Of a stretch of DNA of 64,000 nucleotides, positions 34,130 to 45,326 are shown piece by piece. Position 1 is the stretch's first letter. Each line of letters starts with the position of its first letter. The translations under genes and the position numbers were made by a program. The notes beneath the pieces were generated by a model, which saw only the letters and a program-made list of their open reading frames with translations, was not told the DNA's origin and did not search any database. Source of the DNA: Rhodocyclales bacterium (GTDB taxonomy: Bacteria > Pseudomonadota > Gammaproteobacteria > Burkholderiales > Rhodocyclaceae); contig JACPEH010000008.1 in assembly GCA_016183655.1 (NCBI GenBank), positions 124,001 to 188,000 on the forward strand. Reading direction: 5' to 3'.

Positions 34130-36439
34130 TCATTTCCCGAACGCGTACCGCAACCCGACCCAGAACACGCGCGGCGTGCCGGGGGCGATGAAGGTTTCGT
34201 GGCGCCAGTCGCCGGAGTCGACGCGGAAGGCGCCGGCGGCGTCGAAGGGGTTTTCGGCGAGCGCGGCGGCGGTGGCGTAGCGCTTGTCGAAGACGTTGTC
34301 GATGCGGCCGAAGAGCTGCCAGCCCTTGCCAAGGTCGAGCTCGCCGTTGAGGTTGAGCAGCGCGTAGCCGGGCAGGCGGCCGCCGCCGTCGAAGCTGCGC
34401 ACGTTGCCGAAGGCATCGCTGGCGCTGCCGGCACGGTGGCGGTTGTTCTCGTTGCCGCGCGCGTACTGGCCGGAGAAGGCCTGCACGTCGGCGCCCAGGC
34501 GCAGGCCGGGAGCGGCGCGCCAGGAGAGCGACAACTTCAGGCTGTGCGCCGGCAGGCCGGGGATGCGGTTGCCCTTCCGCACCAGGATCTCGTCGTCCTG
34601 GCCGCCGGCGGTGCACGCCGCCGACTGGCCGCGCGCACTGTTGTTCTCGGCAAGCAGGCAGGCCTGCGACTGGAAGGTGGCGTGCAGGTACGAGTAATTG
34701 ACGCGCCAGTCGACACTGCCCTGCGCGCCGGCCAGCCCGAGCTCGATGCCCTGGCGCCGGGTGCGGCCGAAGTTGGTGAAGTAGCCGGCGCTGGTCGAGG
34801 TGCCGACGAAGAGGATGTCGTCGGTGTTTACCGTGCGGAAGACGCCGGCGTTCCAGTCGATGCCGGCAAGCCGGCCGCGCGCGCCGGCCTCGATGGTGCG
34901 CGCGACGACCTGCTTCAGCGGCGGGTCGGCGGCCATCGCGTTGGGCAGCGTGCACGGGTTGGCCGGGTCGGCGCAGCCGAGTTCGATCGGCGTCGGCACG
35001 CGCGTGCCCTGGCTGGCGCCGGCGTACAGGTTGAGCGACGGCGCCGCCTGCCAGGTGAGGCCGAGCGCCGGGTTGAGCTTGCGGAAATGGTGGTCGCCGT
35101 CGAGGTTCGGCGCGGTGGCGACCAGCTGGTCGCGCATCTTCACCTGGCTGACGTTGAAGCGCGCGGCGGCGGTCAGCGCCAGCGCCGGCGTCAGCGCGAA
35201 GGTGTCGGTCAGGTACAGGCTGGCGGTGCGCGTGCGGCCGACGACGTCGTTCTCCGTCTCCGGCGCTTCCTCGGCGCTGACGCCGCGGCTGGCATTCAGC
35301 CGGCCGAGCTCGCTGGTCTGCGTGAAGCGCATCGTGGCGCTGTCGAACGACGCGCCGAGTGCGATCTGCTGGCGCCCGGCGGCATGGTTCCACTGCGCGG
35401 CGAGGCCGTTGCCGGCCTGGCGCGTGCGCGTGCGGTTGTTGGCGCCGGACGCCTCGTCGGAAATGCCGTCGAAGGGGCCGCCCTCGAACTCGTCGTTGAC
35501 GTCGCCGTTCAAGGTGCGCGTGCGCGTGCGGCGGTGGTAGAGCGTCGTCGTCAGGCTGTCCGACTCGCCCAGCCACCAGCGGCCGGAGAGCGCCAGCTGG
35601 GTCAGCTCGTTGCGCGTCTGGTCGGGGTGCGTGAAGATGCTGTCGCGCTCGGCCCGGTACATCGACTCCGGCAGCAGCCCGTTGCCGGTGAGCTTCGTCA
35701 CCGCGCGCGTCAGCGTCAGGTCGAGGTCGACCAGCTCGCTCTTCTGCGACAGCTTTCCGAACAGCTGGCTCGCGCGCGACGGCGAGAAGTCGCGCCAGCC
35801 GTCGTCGCGGAACGACTCGGCGGCGAGGTACCAGGCCAGCCCGTCCGGGTTGCTGCCGCCGTGCTCGAAGGCCGCCTTCCTGCGGCCGAAGGAGCCGCCG
35901 CCGGCCTCGACGCGCGTGCCGGGGTGCGTGTCGCCGCTCTTGGTGCGCACCGCCAGCGCGCCGCCCAGCGTGTTCAGCCCGAAGGCCGGGTTGGAGCCGG
36001 GGATCAGGTCGATGCCGGCGATCGCCGAGCGCGGCAGCAGGTCCCAGTTCACCGTGTCGCCGAAGGCTTCGTTGACGCGCACGCCGTCGACATAGACGGA
36101 CAACCCCTGCGGCGTGCCGAGCAGCGGCGACGCCGAAAAGCCGCGGTAATTGACGTCCGGCTGCAGCGGGTTGCCCTGCGTCTCGTTGATGTTCACGCTC
36201 GGCAGCTGGCGCGCCATGAACTCGCCAAGGTGCAGCGCCCCGCTCTCCGCGATGCGCTCGCCGCCGACCGACTGCACGTTCGCCGGCACCTGCTCGCGCG
36301 GCACGCCAACGCCGGCCAGCGGCGTCGTGCCGACGACGTGGACGGCCGCGGTTTCGACGACGTTATCGGCGGCGCCGGAAGTAGCGGCGAAGGCCAGTGC
36401 GACAGCCGCGGCGACGGGGCGGATCGGCAGCGATTTCAC
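34130..36439 (-). CDS. TonB-dependent receptor beside PQQ dehydrogenase genes
   Basis: A 769-residue outer-membrane receptor with signal peptide (PVAAAVALAFAATSGAAD), plug domain (VNYRGFSASPLLGTPQGLSV, GSNPAFGLNTLGGALAV) and a C-terminal barrel ending in WVGLRYAFGK with a terminal aromatic-type strand. No STN domain. The start overlaps the stop of a TonB protein gene (ATGA). Encoded between a sensor kinase and the alcohol dehydrogenase operon, whose enzyme carries lanthanide-type metal ligands; receptors in such positions in methylotrophs take up lanthanide complexes. Ligand here is unproven. Confidence 0.87.
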   Translation of the reverse strand: MKSLPIRPVAAAVALAFAATSGAADNVVETAAVHVVGTTPLAGVGVPREQVPANVQSVGGERIAESGALHLGEFMARQLPSVNINETQGNPLQPDVNYRGFSASPLLGTPQGLSVYVDGVRVNEAFGDTVNWDLLPRSAIAGIDLIPGSNPAFGLNTLGGALAVRTKSGDTHPGTRVEAGGGSFGRRKAAFEHGGSNPDGLAWYLAAESFRDDGWRDFSPSRASQLFGKLSQKSELVDLDLTLTRAVTKLTGNGLLPESMYRAERDSIFTHPDQTRNELTQLALSGRWWLGESDSLTTTLYHRRTRTRTLNGDVNDEFEGGPFDGISDEASGANNRTRTRQAGNGLAAQWNHAAGRQQIALGASFDSATMRFTQTSELGRLNASRGVSAEEAPETENDVVGRTRTASLYLTDTFALTPALALTAAARFNVSQVKMRDQLVATAPNLDGDHHFRKLNPALGLTWQAAPSLNLYAGASQGTRVPTPIELGCADPANPCTLPNAMAADPPLKQVVARTIEAGARGRLAGIDWNAGVFRTVNTDDILFVGTSTSAGYFTNFGRTRRQGIELGLAGAQGSVDWRVNYSYLHATFQSQACLLAENNSARGQSAACTAGGQDDEILVRKGNRIPGLPAHSLKLSLSWRAAPGLRLGADVQAFSGQYARGNENNRHRAGSASDAFGNVRSFDGGGRLPGYALLNLNGELDLGKGWQLFGRIDNVFDKRYATAAALAENPFDAAGAFRVDSGDWRHETFIAPGTPRVFWVGLRYAFGK

Positions 36440-37164
36440 GCCGGCTTCCTCAACTTGTAATGAATCGGAACGACCACCTGGATGTCGCCGCTGTCGACTC
36501 CGGCCGGCGGCGGCGGCAGGCGGCCGATCTCCTCGATCATCGCCAGCGCATGCTTGTCGAGCACCTCGTAGCCGCTCGACCGTTCCAGCCGGACCGCGGT
36601 CAGGCTGCCCTGCCGCGCCACCGAGAGGCGCACGCGCACTTCGCCCTCCCAGCCGCGCAGGGCGGCGAGGCGCGGGTACTGCTGCTGGCGCGAGAAGAGT
36701 TCGGAGAGGCGCTGGCCGTAGCCGTGGAGCTGGCGCGCCGAATCGTCGGCGGCGACGACGGGGGGCGCCGCGGCGACGGGCACGGCGCTGTCGGCAGCAG
36801 TGGCAGCAACGGCCGGCGCCGCCGCGACAGCGACGGCCGCGGCGGCAGTCGGCGCCGCGGTGGACGGCCCGGCAGTCTCCAGCACGGCGGGCAGCCGTTG
36901 TGGCTCGCGCCGTGCCGGGGTCTGCCGGGCCTCCGGCCGCGGCGGCGGCGCCAACTGCTGGCGCCCCGCGCGCTGATCCGGTGCGGCTTCACCCGGCGTG
37001 AAGCGCAGGCTGGCGGTCAGCGTCGCCAGCATCGCCTGGACGCCGGCGGCCGGGCGCACCGGCGCCTTCACCCAGGCCAGTACGCAGGCGTGCAGCCCGA
37101 CCGAGACGACGAGCAGCGCCAGCAGGCGGCGCTCGTCGCTGGCGGCTTGCTCACCTCGCCACAT
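36436..37164 (-). CDS. TonB family energy transducer
   Basis: A 242-residue protein: one N-terminal membrane helix (LLALLVVSVGLHACVLAWV), an Ala/Pro-rich periplasmic linker of about 110 residues and a TonB C-terminal domain (YPRLAALRGWEGEVRVRLSV, RLERSSGYEVLDKHALAMIEE, PIHYKLRKPA). The SVGLHACVLAW helix has the His typical of TonB. No exbB/exbD follows. Start at 37164 overlaps the previous gene by 14 bp. A dedicated transducer for the adjacent receptor is likely. Confidence 0.9.
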   Translation of the reverse strand: MWRGEQAASDERRLLALLVVSVGLHACVLAWVKAPVRPAAGVQAMLATLTASLRFTPGEAAPDQRAGRQQLAPPPRPEARQTPARREPQRLPAVLETAGPSTAAPTAAAAVAVAAAPAVAATAADSAVPVAAAPPVVAADDSARQLHGYGQRLSELFSRQQQYPRLAALRGWEGEVRVRLSVARQGSLTAVRLERSSGYEVLDKHALAMIEEIGRLPPPPAGVDSGDIQVVVPIHYKLRKPA

Positions 37165-37363
37165 GCGACGTCGCCTCGCTGCGCGCCGTAAGCTGGTAAG
37201 CGCCGTCGGCCGCACTGCCGTCGGCGCTGCCGAGGGCAACGATGCCCGGCTGCAGCCAGCCCAGCGCGGCATACCAGAAGCCCGCCTCGGCACGTTCCAG
37301 GCCGTCCTGCTGCGCACTCACGCCCCACAACGCAAAGCTCGCCGCCGCCAACCAGATCCGCAT
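37151..37363 (-). CDS. Small exported protein upstream of tonB
   Basis: A 70-residue protein beginning MRIWLAAASFALWGVSAQQD, a signal peptide that would leave about 52 residues. The mature part has AEAGFWYAALGWLQPGIVALG and no Cys. SD-like AAGGAGACAAGG precedes the start. Its 3' end overlaps the tonB start, so it is made together with the transducer. No family recognised; it may be a small TonB-system accessory. Confidence 0.6.
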   Translation of the reverse strand: MRIWLAAASFALWGVSAQQDGLERAEAGFWYAALGWLQPGIVALGSADGSAADGAYQLTARSEATSHVAR

Positions 37364-37744
37364 CCTTGTCTCCTCTTGGCCGGACGGCCTGTTTTGCCGG
37401 ACAGGTCGCAAGCAGCGTGCCATGGTGGGATCGGCCCGGCCCGCCGGCGCGCAAGCCGCGCCGCTGCGTGACTTGCGCCGCCGGCATGAAAAACGGCGGC
37501 GACGGGACTGCGCAACTTTGGAGCAGTTGGTGACATTTGATACACGCACCGACGCATCCGCCGACACTCCCGGCGGCGCCCGCGGCACCGCACATCGCGG
37601 CGCCAGCCCTTGCTGCCGCGCGCTTCGCGGCCGGCAGCGGCGATTGGCACACGCCTTGCAAATTAATGCGGCAGCGGTGCGGCCCGCTCAGGGAATGGAG
37701 GGTCGCTGCGCGTGTGTGAAATGGACAACCAAGGAGACAAATCC
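37364..37744. promoter_or_regulatory. Divergent 381-bp control region, tonB cluster / alcohol dehydrogenase
   Basis: This gap separates the leftward receptor cluster from the rightward dehydrogenase operon and must hold both promoters. I see no confident -35/-10, -24/-12 or clear palindromic operator. The dehydrogenase ribosome site AAGGAGACAA is at its right end. Confidence 0.5.
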
Positions 37745-39532
37745 ATGCATCGACACAACATCCCCCGGCGGAGCAAGATCGCCCTCGCCCTCCTCGTCGC
37801 GGCGGCCTTCGCCGGCGGCCCGGCGGCGGCGAAGGACGTCACCGACGCCGACATCCTGAATGACGCCAAGACCCCCGGCGACGTCGTCAGCTTCGGTCTC
37901 GGCACCCAGGGCCAGCGTTTCAGCCAGCTCAGCGCGATCAACGCCGGCACCGTCAAGAACCTGGTCCCGGCCTGGTCGATGTCGTTCGGCGGCGAGAAGC
38001 AGCGCGGCCAGGAATCGCAGCCGGTGATCCACGACGGCAAGATGTTCGTCACCGCCTCGTACTCGCGCCTGTTCGCCATCGACGCCAAGACCGGCAAGAA
38101 GCTGTGGAAGTACGAGCACCGCCTGCCCGACGGCATCATGCCCTGCTGCGACGTGATCAACCGCGGCGCCGCGCTGTACGGCAACCTGGTCATCTTCGGC
38201 ACGCTCGACGCGCAACTGGTCGCGCTGAACAAGGACACCGGCAAGGTGGTGTGGAAGGAAAAGGTCGGTGACTACGCCGCCGGCTACTCGATGAGCGCCG
38301 CGCCGATCATCGCCAAGGGCAAGCTGATCAGCGGCGTCTCCGGCGGCGAGTTCGGCGTCGTCGGCCGCATCGACGCGCGCGACCCGCTCACCGGCAAGCT
38401 GGTGTGGACGCGGCCGACGGTCGAGGGCCACATGGGCTACACCTTCGACAAGGACGGCAACAAGAAGGAAAACGGCATTTCCGGCACGACCAACGCCACC
38501 TGGAACGGCGACCTGTGGCAGACCGGCGGCGCCGCCACCTGGAACGGCGCCACCTACGATCCGGAAACCAACCTGATCTTCGCCGGCACCGGCAACCCGG
38601 CGCCGTGGAACAGCCACCTGCGCCCCGGCGACAACCTGTTCTCGTCCTCGACCGTGGCGATCGATGCCGACACCGGCAAGATCACCTGGCACTACCAGAA
38701 CACGCCGCACGACGGCTGGGACTTCGACGGGGTGAACGAGTTCGTCTCCTTCGACTTCAAGGACCCGAAGACCGGCAAGCTGGTCAAGGCCGGCGGCAAG
38801 GCCGACCGCAACGGTTTCTTCTTCGTCAACGACCGCACCAACGGCAAGCTGTTGAATGCCTTCCCCTTCGTGAACAAGATCACCTGGGCGAAGAGCATCG
38901 ACCTCAAGACCGGCCGTCCGGTGTATGACGACGAGAACCGCCCGGGCGACCCGAGCCAGGGCGCCGACGGCAAGAAGGGCAAGACGGTGTTCTCGGCGCC
39001 CTCCTTCCTCGGCGGCAAGAACCAGCAGCAGATCGCCTACAACCCGCAGACCGGCCTCTTCTACGTGCCGGCCAACGAGTGGGGGATGGACATCTGGAAC
39101 GAGCCGGTGTCGTACAAGAAGGGCGCCGCCTACCTCGGCGCCGGGTTCACGATCAAGGCGCTGAACGAGGACTACATCGGCGTGATGCGCGCGGTCGATC
39201 CGGTCAGCGGCAAGGTCGTCTGGGAAAACAAGAACTACGCGCCGCTGTGGGGCGGCGTGCTCACCACTGCCGGCGGGCTGACCTTCTACGGCACGCCGGA
39301 AGGCTACCTGAAGGCGGTCGACGCGAAGACCGGCAAGGAGCTGTGGTCGTTCCAGACCGGCACCGGCATCGTCGCACCGCCGGTGACCTGGGAACAGGAC
39401 GGCGAGCAGATGATCGCCGTCACCACCGGCTGGGGCGGCGCCGTGCCGCTGTGGGGCGGCGACGTCGCCAAGCGGGTGAACTTCCTGGAACAGGGCGGTT
39501 CGGTGTGGGTGTTCAAGCTGCACAAAGGCTGA
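37745..39532 (+). CDS. PQQ-dependent alcohol dehydrogenase, ethanol (ExaA/PedH) type with Asp-x-Asp metal site
   Basis: A 595-residue periplasmic quinoprotein starting at 37745 (AAGGAGA upstream), with signal peptide ending near GGPAAAKD. It is an eight-bladed propeller with repeated W-motifs. The adjacent-cysteine ring Cys134-Cys135 lies in [21 protein letters not shown] is of the ethanol-dehydrogenase type rather than the RPGDNKW of methanol dehydrogenases. Catalytic Asp326 and a second Asp328 lie in [11 protein letters not shown]; the extra Asp two residues on is the known signature of lanthanide-dependent members. It oxidises short alcohols and passes electrons to cytochrome c. Metal assignment is inferred. 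Confidence 0.92.
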   Translation: MHRHNIPRRSKIALALLVAAAFAGGPAAAKDVTDADILNDAKTPGDVVSFGLGTQGQRFSQLSAINAGTVKNLVPAWSMSFGGEKQRGQESQPVIHDGKMFVTASYSRLFAIDAKTGKKLWKYEHRLPDGIMPCCDVINRGAALYGNLVIFGTLDAQLVALNKDTGKVVWKEKVGDYAAGYSMSAAPIIAKGKLISGVSGGEFGVVGRIDARDPLTGKLVWTRPTVEGHMGYTFDKDGNKKENGISGTTNATWNGDLWQTGGAATWNGATYDPETNLIFAGTGNPAPWNSHLRPGDNLFSSSTVAIDADTGKITWHYQNTPHDGWDFDGVNEFVSFDFKDPKTGKLVKAGGKADRNGFFFVNDRTNGKLLNAFPFVNKITWAKSIDLKTGRPVYDDENRPGDPSQGADGKKGKTVFSAPSFLGGKNQQQIAYNPQTGLFYVPANEWGMDIWNEPVSYKKGAAYLGAGFTIKALNEDYIGVMRAVDPVSGKVVWENKNYAPLWGGVLTTAGGLTFYGTPEGYLKAVDAKTGKELWSFQTGTGIVAPPVTWEQDGEQMIAVTTGWGGAVPLWGGDVAKRVNFLEQGGSVWVFKLHKG

Positions 39533-39537
39533 CCCCG

Positions 39538-39600
39538 GCAAGCCCGCAGTCGCGGGCTTGAAGGCCGGAACGGCCCGGGGGATGACCTCCGGGCCGTTTC
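39538..39600 (+). terminator. Two consecutive hairpins after the dehydrogenase gene
   Basis: AAGCCCGCAGTCGCGGGCTT is followed by AACGGCCCGG..CCGGGCCGTTTC. The second has an 11-bp GC-rich stem ending in TTTC. Partial termination would set dehydrogenase above cytochrome expression (inference). Confidence 0.65.
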
Positions 39601-39683
39601 TCATGGGACCCGCAAGGCCGTTCGCTTTTGAAGAGTGGCGCCGCTTCGGGCGCCTGGTATTGCATCAACTGAAGGAGAAATAG

Positions 39684-40064
39684 ATGAGTTTCATCCGTCC
39701 CATCGTTATTGCCGCCGCCCTGTCGGCTTCCGCCGCGACCGCCGTCGCCGACGCCAAGCTCGACGCCGAGATGGGCAAACTCGCGGCCCAAAGCGGCTGC
39801 GTCACCTGCCACAGTATCTCGCCCAAGCCCGGCCCGGACGGCCTGAAGCCGATCGGTCCGGCCTGGGAAGACGTCGCCCGCAAATACCAGGGCCAGCCCA
39901 AGGCGGCCGGGATGCTGACGCATCTGGTCATGGAAGGCACCAGCCCCTACAACAGCCATTGGAAGGACAAGGTCAGCGGCCTGTCGATGCCGCCCAACGC
40001 GGTGGCGATCAAGGAGGCCGACGCCAGGAAGCTGGTCAACTGGATTCTGTCGCTGGCAAAGTAA
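39684..40064 (+). CDS. Periplasmic cytochrome c, dehydrogenase electron acceptor
   Basis: A 126-residue class I monohaem cytochrome with signal peptide (VIAAALSASAATAVADA), haem motif CVTCH at about 39-43 and a likely Met ligand in GLSMPPN. Preceded by GAAGGAGAAA. Position straight after the PQQ dehydrogenase identifies it as the probable electron acceptor, equivalent in role to ExaB/PedF. Confidence 0.9.
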   Translation: MSFIRPIVIAAALSASAATAVADAKLDAEMGKLAAQSGCVTCHSISPKPGPDGLKPIGPAWEDVARKYQGQPKAAGMLTHLVMEGTSPYNSHWKDKVSGLSMPPNAVAIKEADARKLVNWILSLAK

Positions 40065-40154
40065 CGCCCGGGCGGCCCCGCGGACGCTGCAGGGGCCGCA
40101 ACCCCTGCGTGCCCCGCCGCCGGATTCAGCCCCTAATTTTTGGAGACCGATGCC

Positions 40155-41018
40155 ATGATCCGCCACTCGCTTCGTCGAGCCCTCGCTTCCTGCCTGCTCG
40201 TCGCGGCAGCCACCGTCGCCGCACCGGTCGCCGCCGCCGAGCGCGCCACCCCGCGCGAGGCGCGCGTGCTGTTCGACCAGGCCGTCAAATACCTGGAGGC
40301 CAATGGTCCCGAGAAGGCCTGGAACGCCTTCAACGACCGCAAGGGCCCGTTCGTGAAGAAGGACCTCTACGTCTACGTGATCGACCGCCAGGGCACCTAC
40401 GTCGCCAACGGCGCCGCCCCGGACAGCCTGGTCGGACTGAAGGTGCTGGACAGCGTCGACGCCGCCGGCAACCCGCTGTTCCGGCACATGATCGCGGTCA
40501 CCGACAAGCAGACCGAGGCGCGCATCCGCTACGTCTGGCTGAACCGCAAGACCAATCACGTCGAGCCGAAGTTCGCCTGGCTGCACCGCCAGGGCGAGCA
40601 TGTCCTCGGCGTCGGCTACTACGCGCCGCGCTCGACCGCCGACGACGCGCGGAAGATGCTCGACGAGGCCAGCGCGCTGGTGAAGAAGCAAGGCATCGTT
40701 GCCGCCCTGGCCCGCTTCAACGACCAGCGCGACAGCTTCGTCCGCGACGACCTCTACGTCTTCGCGATCAACCTGGAAAGCGGCAAGTTCGAAGCGCACG
40801 GCATGAACCCGAAATGGACTGGCGCCGACGCCAGCGAACTGCGCGACGTCGAAGGCCGGCCGCTGGTGCAGGAGATGCTGGCGCAGGTGAAGAACCAGGG
40901 CGAAGGCCGCGTCGACTACGTCTGGCGCAACCCGGTGACGAACGCCGTCGAGAAGAAGCGCAGCTTCGTGCGACGGGCCAACGGCAGCCTGATCGGGGTC
41001 GGCTTCTACAGCGAGTGA
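40155..41018 (+). CDS. Exported double-Cache domain protein
   Basis: A 287-residue periplasmic protein from the ATG at 40155 (GGAG 9 bases upstream). After a signal peptide (ASCLLVAAATVAAPVAAAE) it has two tandem small Cache units of about 125 residues: AFNDRKGPFVKKDLYVYVIDRQG and RFNDQRDSFVRDDLYVFAIN are the matching segments, followed by G.Y or GVGFYSE ends. Cache domains bind small ligands, but here no membrane helix or signalling output is attached. It forms an operon with the dehydrogenase and cytochrome, suggesting a substrate, metal or cofactor-binding role. Confidence 0.82.
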   Translation: MIRHSLRRALASCLLVAAATVAAPVAAAERATPREARVLFDQAVKYLEANGPEKAWNAFNDRKGPFVKKDLYVYVIDRQGTYVANGAAPDSLVGLKVLDSVDAAGNPLFRHMIAVTDKQTEARIRYVWLNRKTNHVEPKFAWLHRQGEHVLGVGYYAPRSTADDARKMLDEASALVKKQGIVAALARFNDQRDSFVRDDLYVFAINLESGKFEAHGMNPKWTGADASELRDVEGRPLVQEMLAQVKNQGEGRVDYVWRNPVTNAVEKKRSFVRRANGSLIGVGFYSE

Positions 41019-41056
41019 GGCGGGTCGGCCCTGACGGTTTTCAGGGCCTCAACGCC

Positions 41057-41085
41057 AACGGCCACGGGGCGATCCGTGGCCGTTT
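41057..41085. terminator. Rho-independent-type terminator
   Basis: AACGGCCACGG and CCGTGGCCGTT form an 11-bp stem around a short loop, followed by TTCC on the plus strand. Lies between convergent genes. Confidence 0.75.
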
Positions 41086-41087
41086 CC

Positions 41088-41137
41088 ATTCCGGCAAGCC
41101 CCGCCGGCCATTCCGGGCTTGCCCCGGAATCCAGTAC
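41088..41137. repeat. dRS3-like repeat, single arm
   Basis: CATTCCGGGCTTGCCCCGGA with a degenerate partner ATTCCGGCAAGCCCCGCC upstream; short form of the dispersed family. Confidence 0.6.
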
Positions 41138-41144
41138 GCCCCCG

Positions 41145-41990
41145 CTACCGGTATTTCAGCAGCATTCTGCGGTAGGCGGGTGTCGCCTGGACATCGCGGA
41201 TGGCATCGAAGATCGCCTCGGAGAGCGTCGGGTTCCGCTGGTAAAACGGTTTCGACAGCACGACGAAGTAGTGCTTGTCCTGGAACGGCAGGGGGTGTTT
41301 TTCGATCTCGGCGAACTCGGCCCGCCGGCCGGCGAGGAAATCGTCGCCGATGCCCTCGATCTCTACGTACGCGGCGATACGGCCGCTCCTGACCTTTTCC
41401 ATGTTGGCTCGCACCCCCGGCGCTTCCTCGACGGCAACTCCCAGCTGCTTCAGGTCCTCGGCGACCGCATTCCCCGACAGGGTTCCCAGCGGCTTGCCGG
41501 CGTTCGCCAGCGAGCGGCCGTCCCAGCGGATCTCCGATCCCTTCCGGAGATAGAGAGCGTAGCGGTTGAGATAGATCGCGCGACCGGTATCGAGCTTGCC
41601 CTCGCGGGTCGGATAGACGGCGTAGCGCGCCCGGTCCTCCGTGTAGCTGGCGTGGAAGATCGCGTCGACGTAGGCATTTTCGAGCAGGTACAGGCAACGC
41701 TTCCAGGGCACGCGGACCAGCTCCAGCGTGACGCCTGCCTTGTCGGCGGCCATGCGCAGCAATTCGATCGAGATGCCCGGCCGGTCTGCGGGAACGACGG
41801 CACCTTGTCCGAGAATGCGCGGGGGATTCTCGGTTTCCGCGTAGGCCACGCGAAGCACGGTGTCGGCGGCTGCCGCGGGAACGATGGCGATACCGATCGC
41901 CAGCACCGCCGCGGCGTTGCGCAGCAAGCGGAACAGCTCGCGTCGTTTGGGTCGAGCCGGCGCGGGGCCGGCGGGCAGGGATGGGTTCAT
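41145..41990 (-). CDS. Family 3 periplasmic solute-binding protein
   Basis: A 281-residue exported binding protein. After a long basic start and a hydrophobic segment (AAAVLAIGIAIVPAAAA), the mature part shows the two-lobed pattern: VLRVAYAETENPPRI, GISIELLRMAADKAG, VPWKRCLYLLENAYVDAIF and PLGTLSGNAVAEDL. The R..YAVYP segment and FVVLSKPFYQRNP fit the amino-acid-like binding family often used by sensor kinases. No permease is adjacent; it follows a hybrid kinase on the same strand (63 bp), so it probably feeds a signal to it. Confidence 0.85.
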   Translation of the reverse strand: MNPSLPAGPAPARPKRRELFRLLRNAAAVLAIGIAIVPAAAADTVLRVAYAETENPPRILGQGAVVPADRPGISIELLRMAADKAGVTLELVRVPWKRCLYLLENAYVDAIFHASYTEDRARYAVYPTREGKLDTGRAIYLNRYALYLRKGSEIRWDGRSLANAGKPLGTLSGNAVAEDLKQLGVAVEEAPGVRANMEKVRSGRIAAYVEIEGIGDDFLAGRRAEFAEIEKHPLPFQDKHYFVVLSKPFYQRNPTLSEAIFDAIRDVQATPAYRRMLLKYR

Positions 41991-42053
41991 GGTCTGCGTG
42001 ATCCGGATTCCGGGTGGAGAACGAGCGCGTGCGGTAGCGAAGGCGGGTTTCGT

Positions 42054-44405
<2,352 letters not shown>

Positions 44406-44504
44406 GGCGACAGCAGCGGTTTCGGATCGGGCTTCAGCCGAAGTTTATCGGCTATTCGGCTCATGCGGGAGCGCATTCCCGACCGCGACCTCGGCGCCGG
44501 CGCG

Positions 44505-45326
44505 TCAGCGGCCGGGCTTCGCCGTCTTGCCGGGAGGCGCCGCGGTCCGGCTCTTTTTCCTGTCGCCGTCGGCGGGCGCCACGCCCTTCTCGGCCGGCAT
44601 GCCGATCCCGTCCGCCTGCTCCAGCCACAGCAGCGCATCGATGTACGGCATGAAGCGGTTCAGGTAATCCGGCGACACCTCGCGCATCCGTTGCAGCGCG
44701 CGCAGCACGAGCAGGTGCGAGTTGAGCGGGCCGGCGTTCTCCGGGGCTTGCGCCAGCGCTTGCGCGAGCTGCTGTTCGACGCTGAGCTGCGACCAGGTGT
44801 CGCGGAAATAGCGCACGGCCTTGAGTTCGCCGGCAGCGCCGGCGGCGACAGCGCAACCAGCGCTCCCTTCGCTCCCGGCGCGGCCGGCATGTTCCGGCGA
44901 ATGCGGCGCGAGGCGGGCGGTCAGCTCGGCCAGCGGCGATGGGCTGCCCCGGCCGTCCAGTGCGGCGATGCGTCGGCGCAGGCCGCCGAAATCGCCGGCA
45001 GCGAAGCGTTGCCGCAATTCGTCGGCGGCAGCGGGATGGCGCGCCAGCGCCGAGGCGAGTGCGTCGCCGGCATCGCCTTGCGCGTGCGCGACACGTTGGT
45101 CGAGTTCGTGCAACGCGCTGGCCAAGCGCTCCTCCAGCCGGCGCCGGGCTTCGCCCTGCAGTCCTTGCACGCGCCGGGCCAGGGCTTCGATGAAGCGGAA
45201 GCGGACGGGGTCGCAGCGATCGGCGTGGCGCGTACGCAGCGCGGCGATCATCCCGCCGGGGTCGGCGGCCGGGTCGATCGCCGCCGCCGGTGCGGCGACG
45301 GAGCAGGACCGGCCGCTTTCAGCCAT
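44505..45326 (-). CDS. DUF2894 protein, last gene of the motor operon
   Basis: A 273-residue cytoplasmic protein with no membrane helix. N-terminal two-thirds are helical and Arg/Ala-rich (RFRFIEALARRVQGLQGEAR); the C-terminal part has RYFRDTWSQLSVEQQLAQAL, PLNSHLLVLRALQRMREVSPDYLNRFMPYIDALLWLE, the conserved core of DUF2894. A basic tail follows. It overlaps the OmpA-like gene by 8 bp. Role unknown; coupling suggests a partner of the motor. Confidence 0.85.
   Translation of the reverse strand: MAESGRSCSVAAPAAAIDPAADPGGMIAALRTRHADRCDPVRFRFIEALARRVQGLQGEARRRLEERLASALHELDQRVAHAQGDAGDALASALARHPAAADELRQRFAAGDFGGLRRRIAALDGRGSPSPLAELTARLAPHSPEHAGRAGSEGSAGCAVAAGAAGELKAVRYFRDTWSQLSVEQQLAQALAQAPENAGPLNSHLLVLRALQRMREVSPDYLNRFMPYIDALLWLEQADGIGMPAEKGVAPADGDRKKSRTAAPPGKTAKPGR

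Noticed and set aside
37745..39532. Naming the quinoprotein XoxF or MxaF
   Set aside because: The [12 protein letters not shown] segment is of the ethanol-dehydrogenase type; methanol dehydrogenases carry RPGDNKW there. No mxaI or xoxJ/G partners are adjacent.
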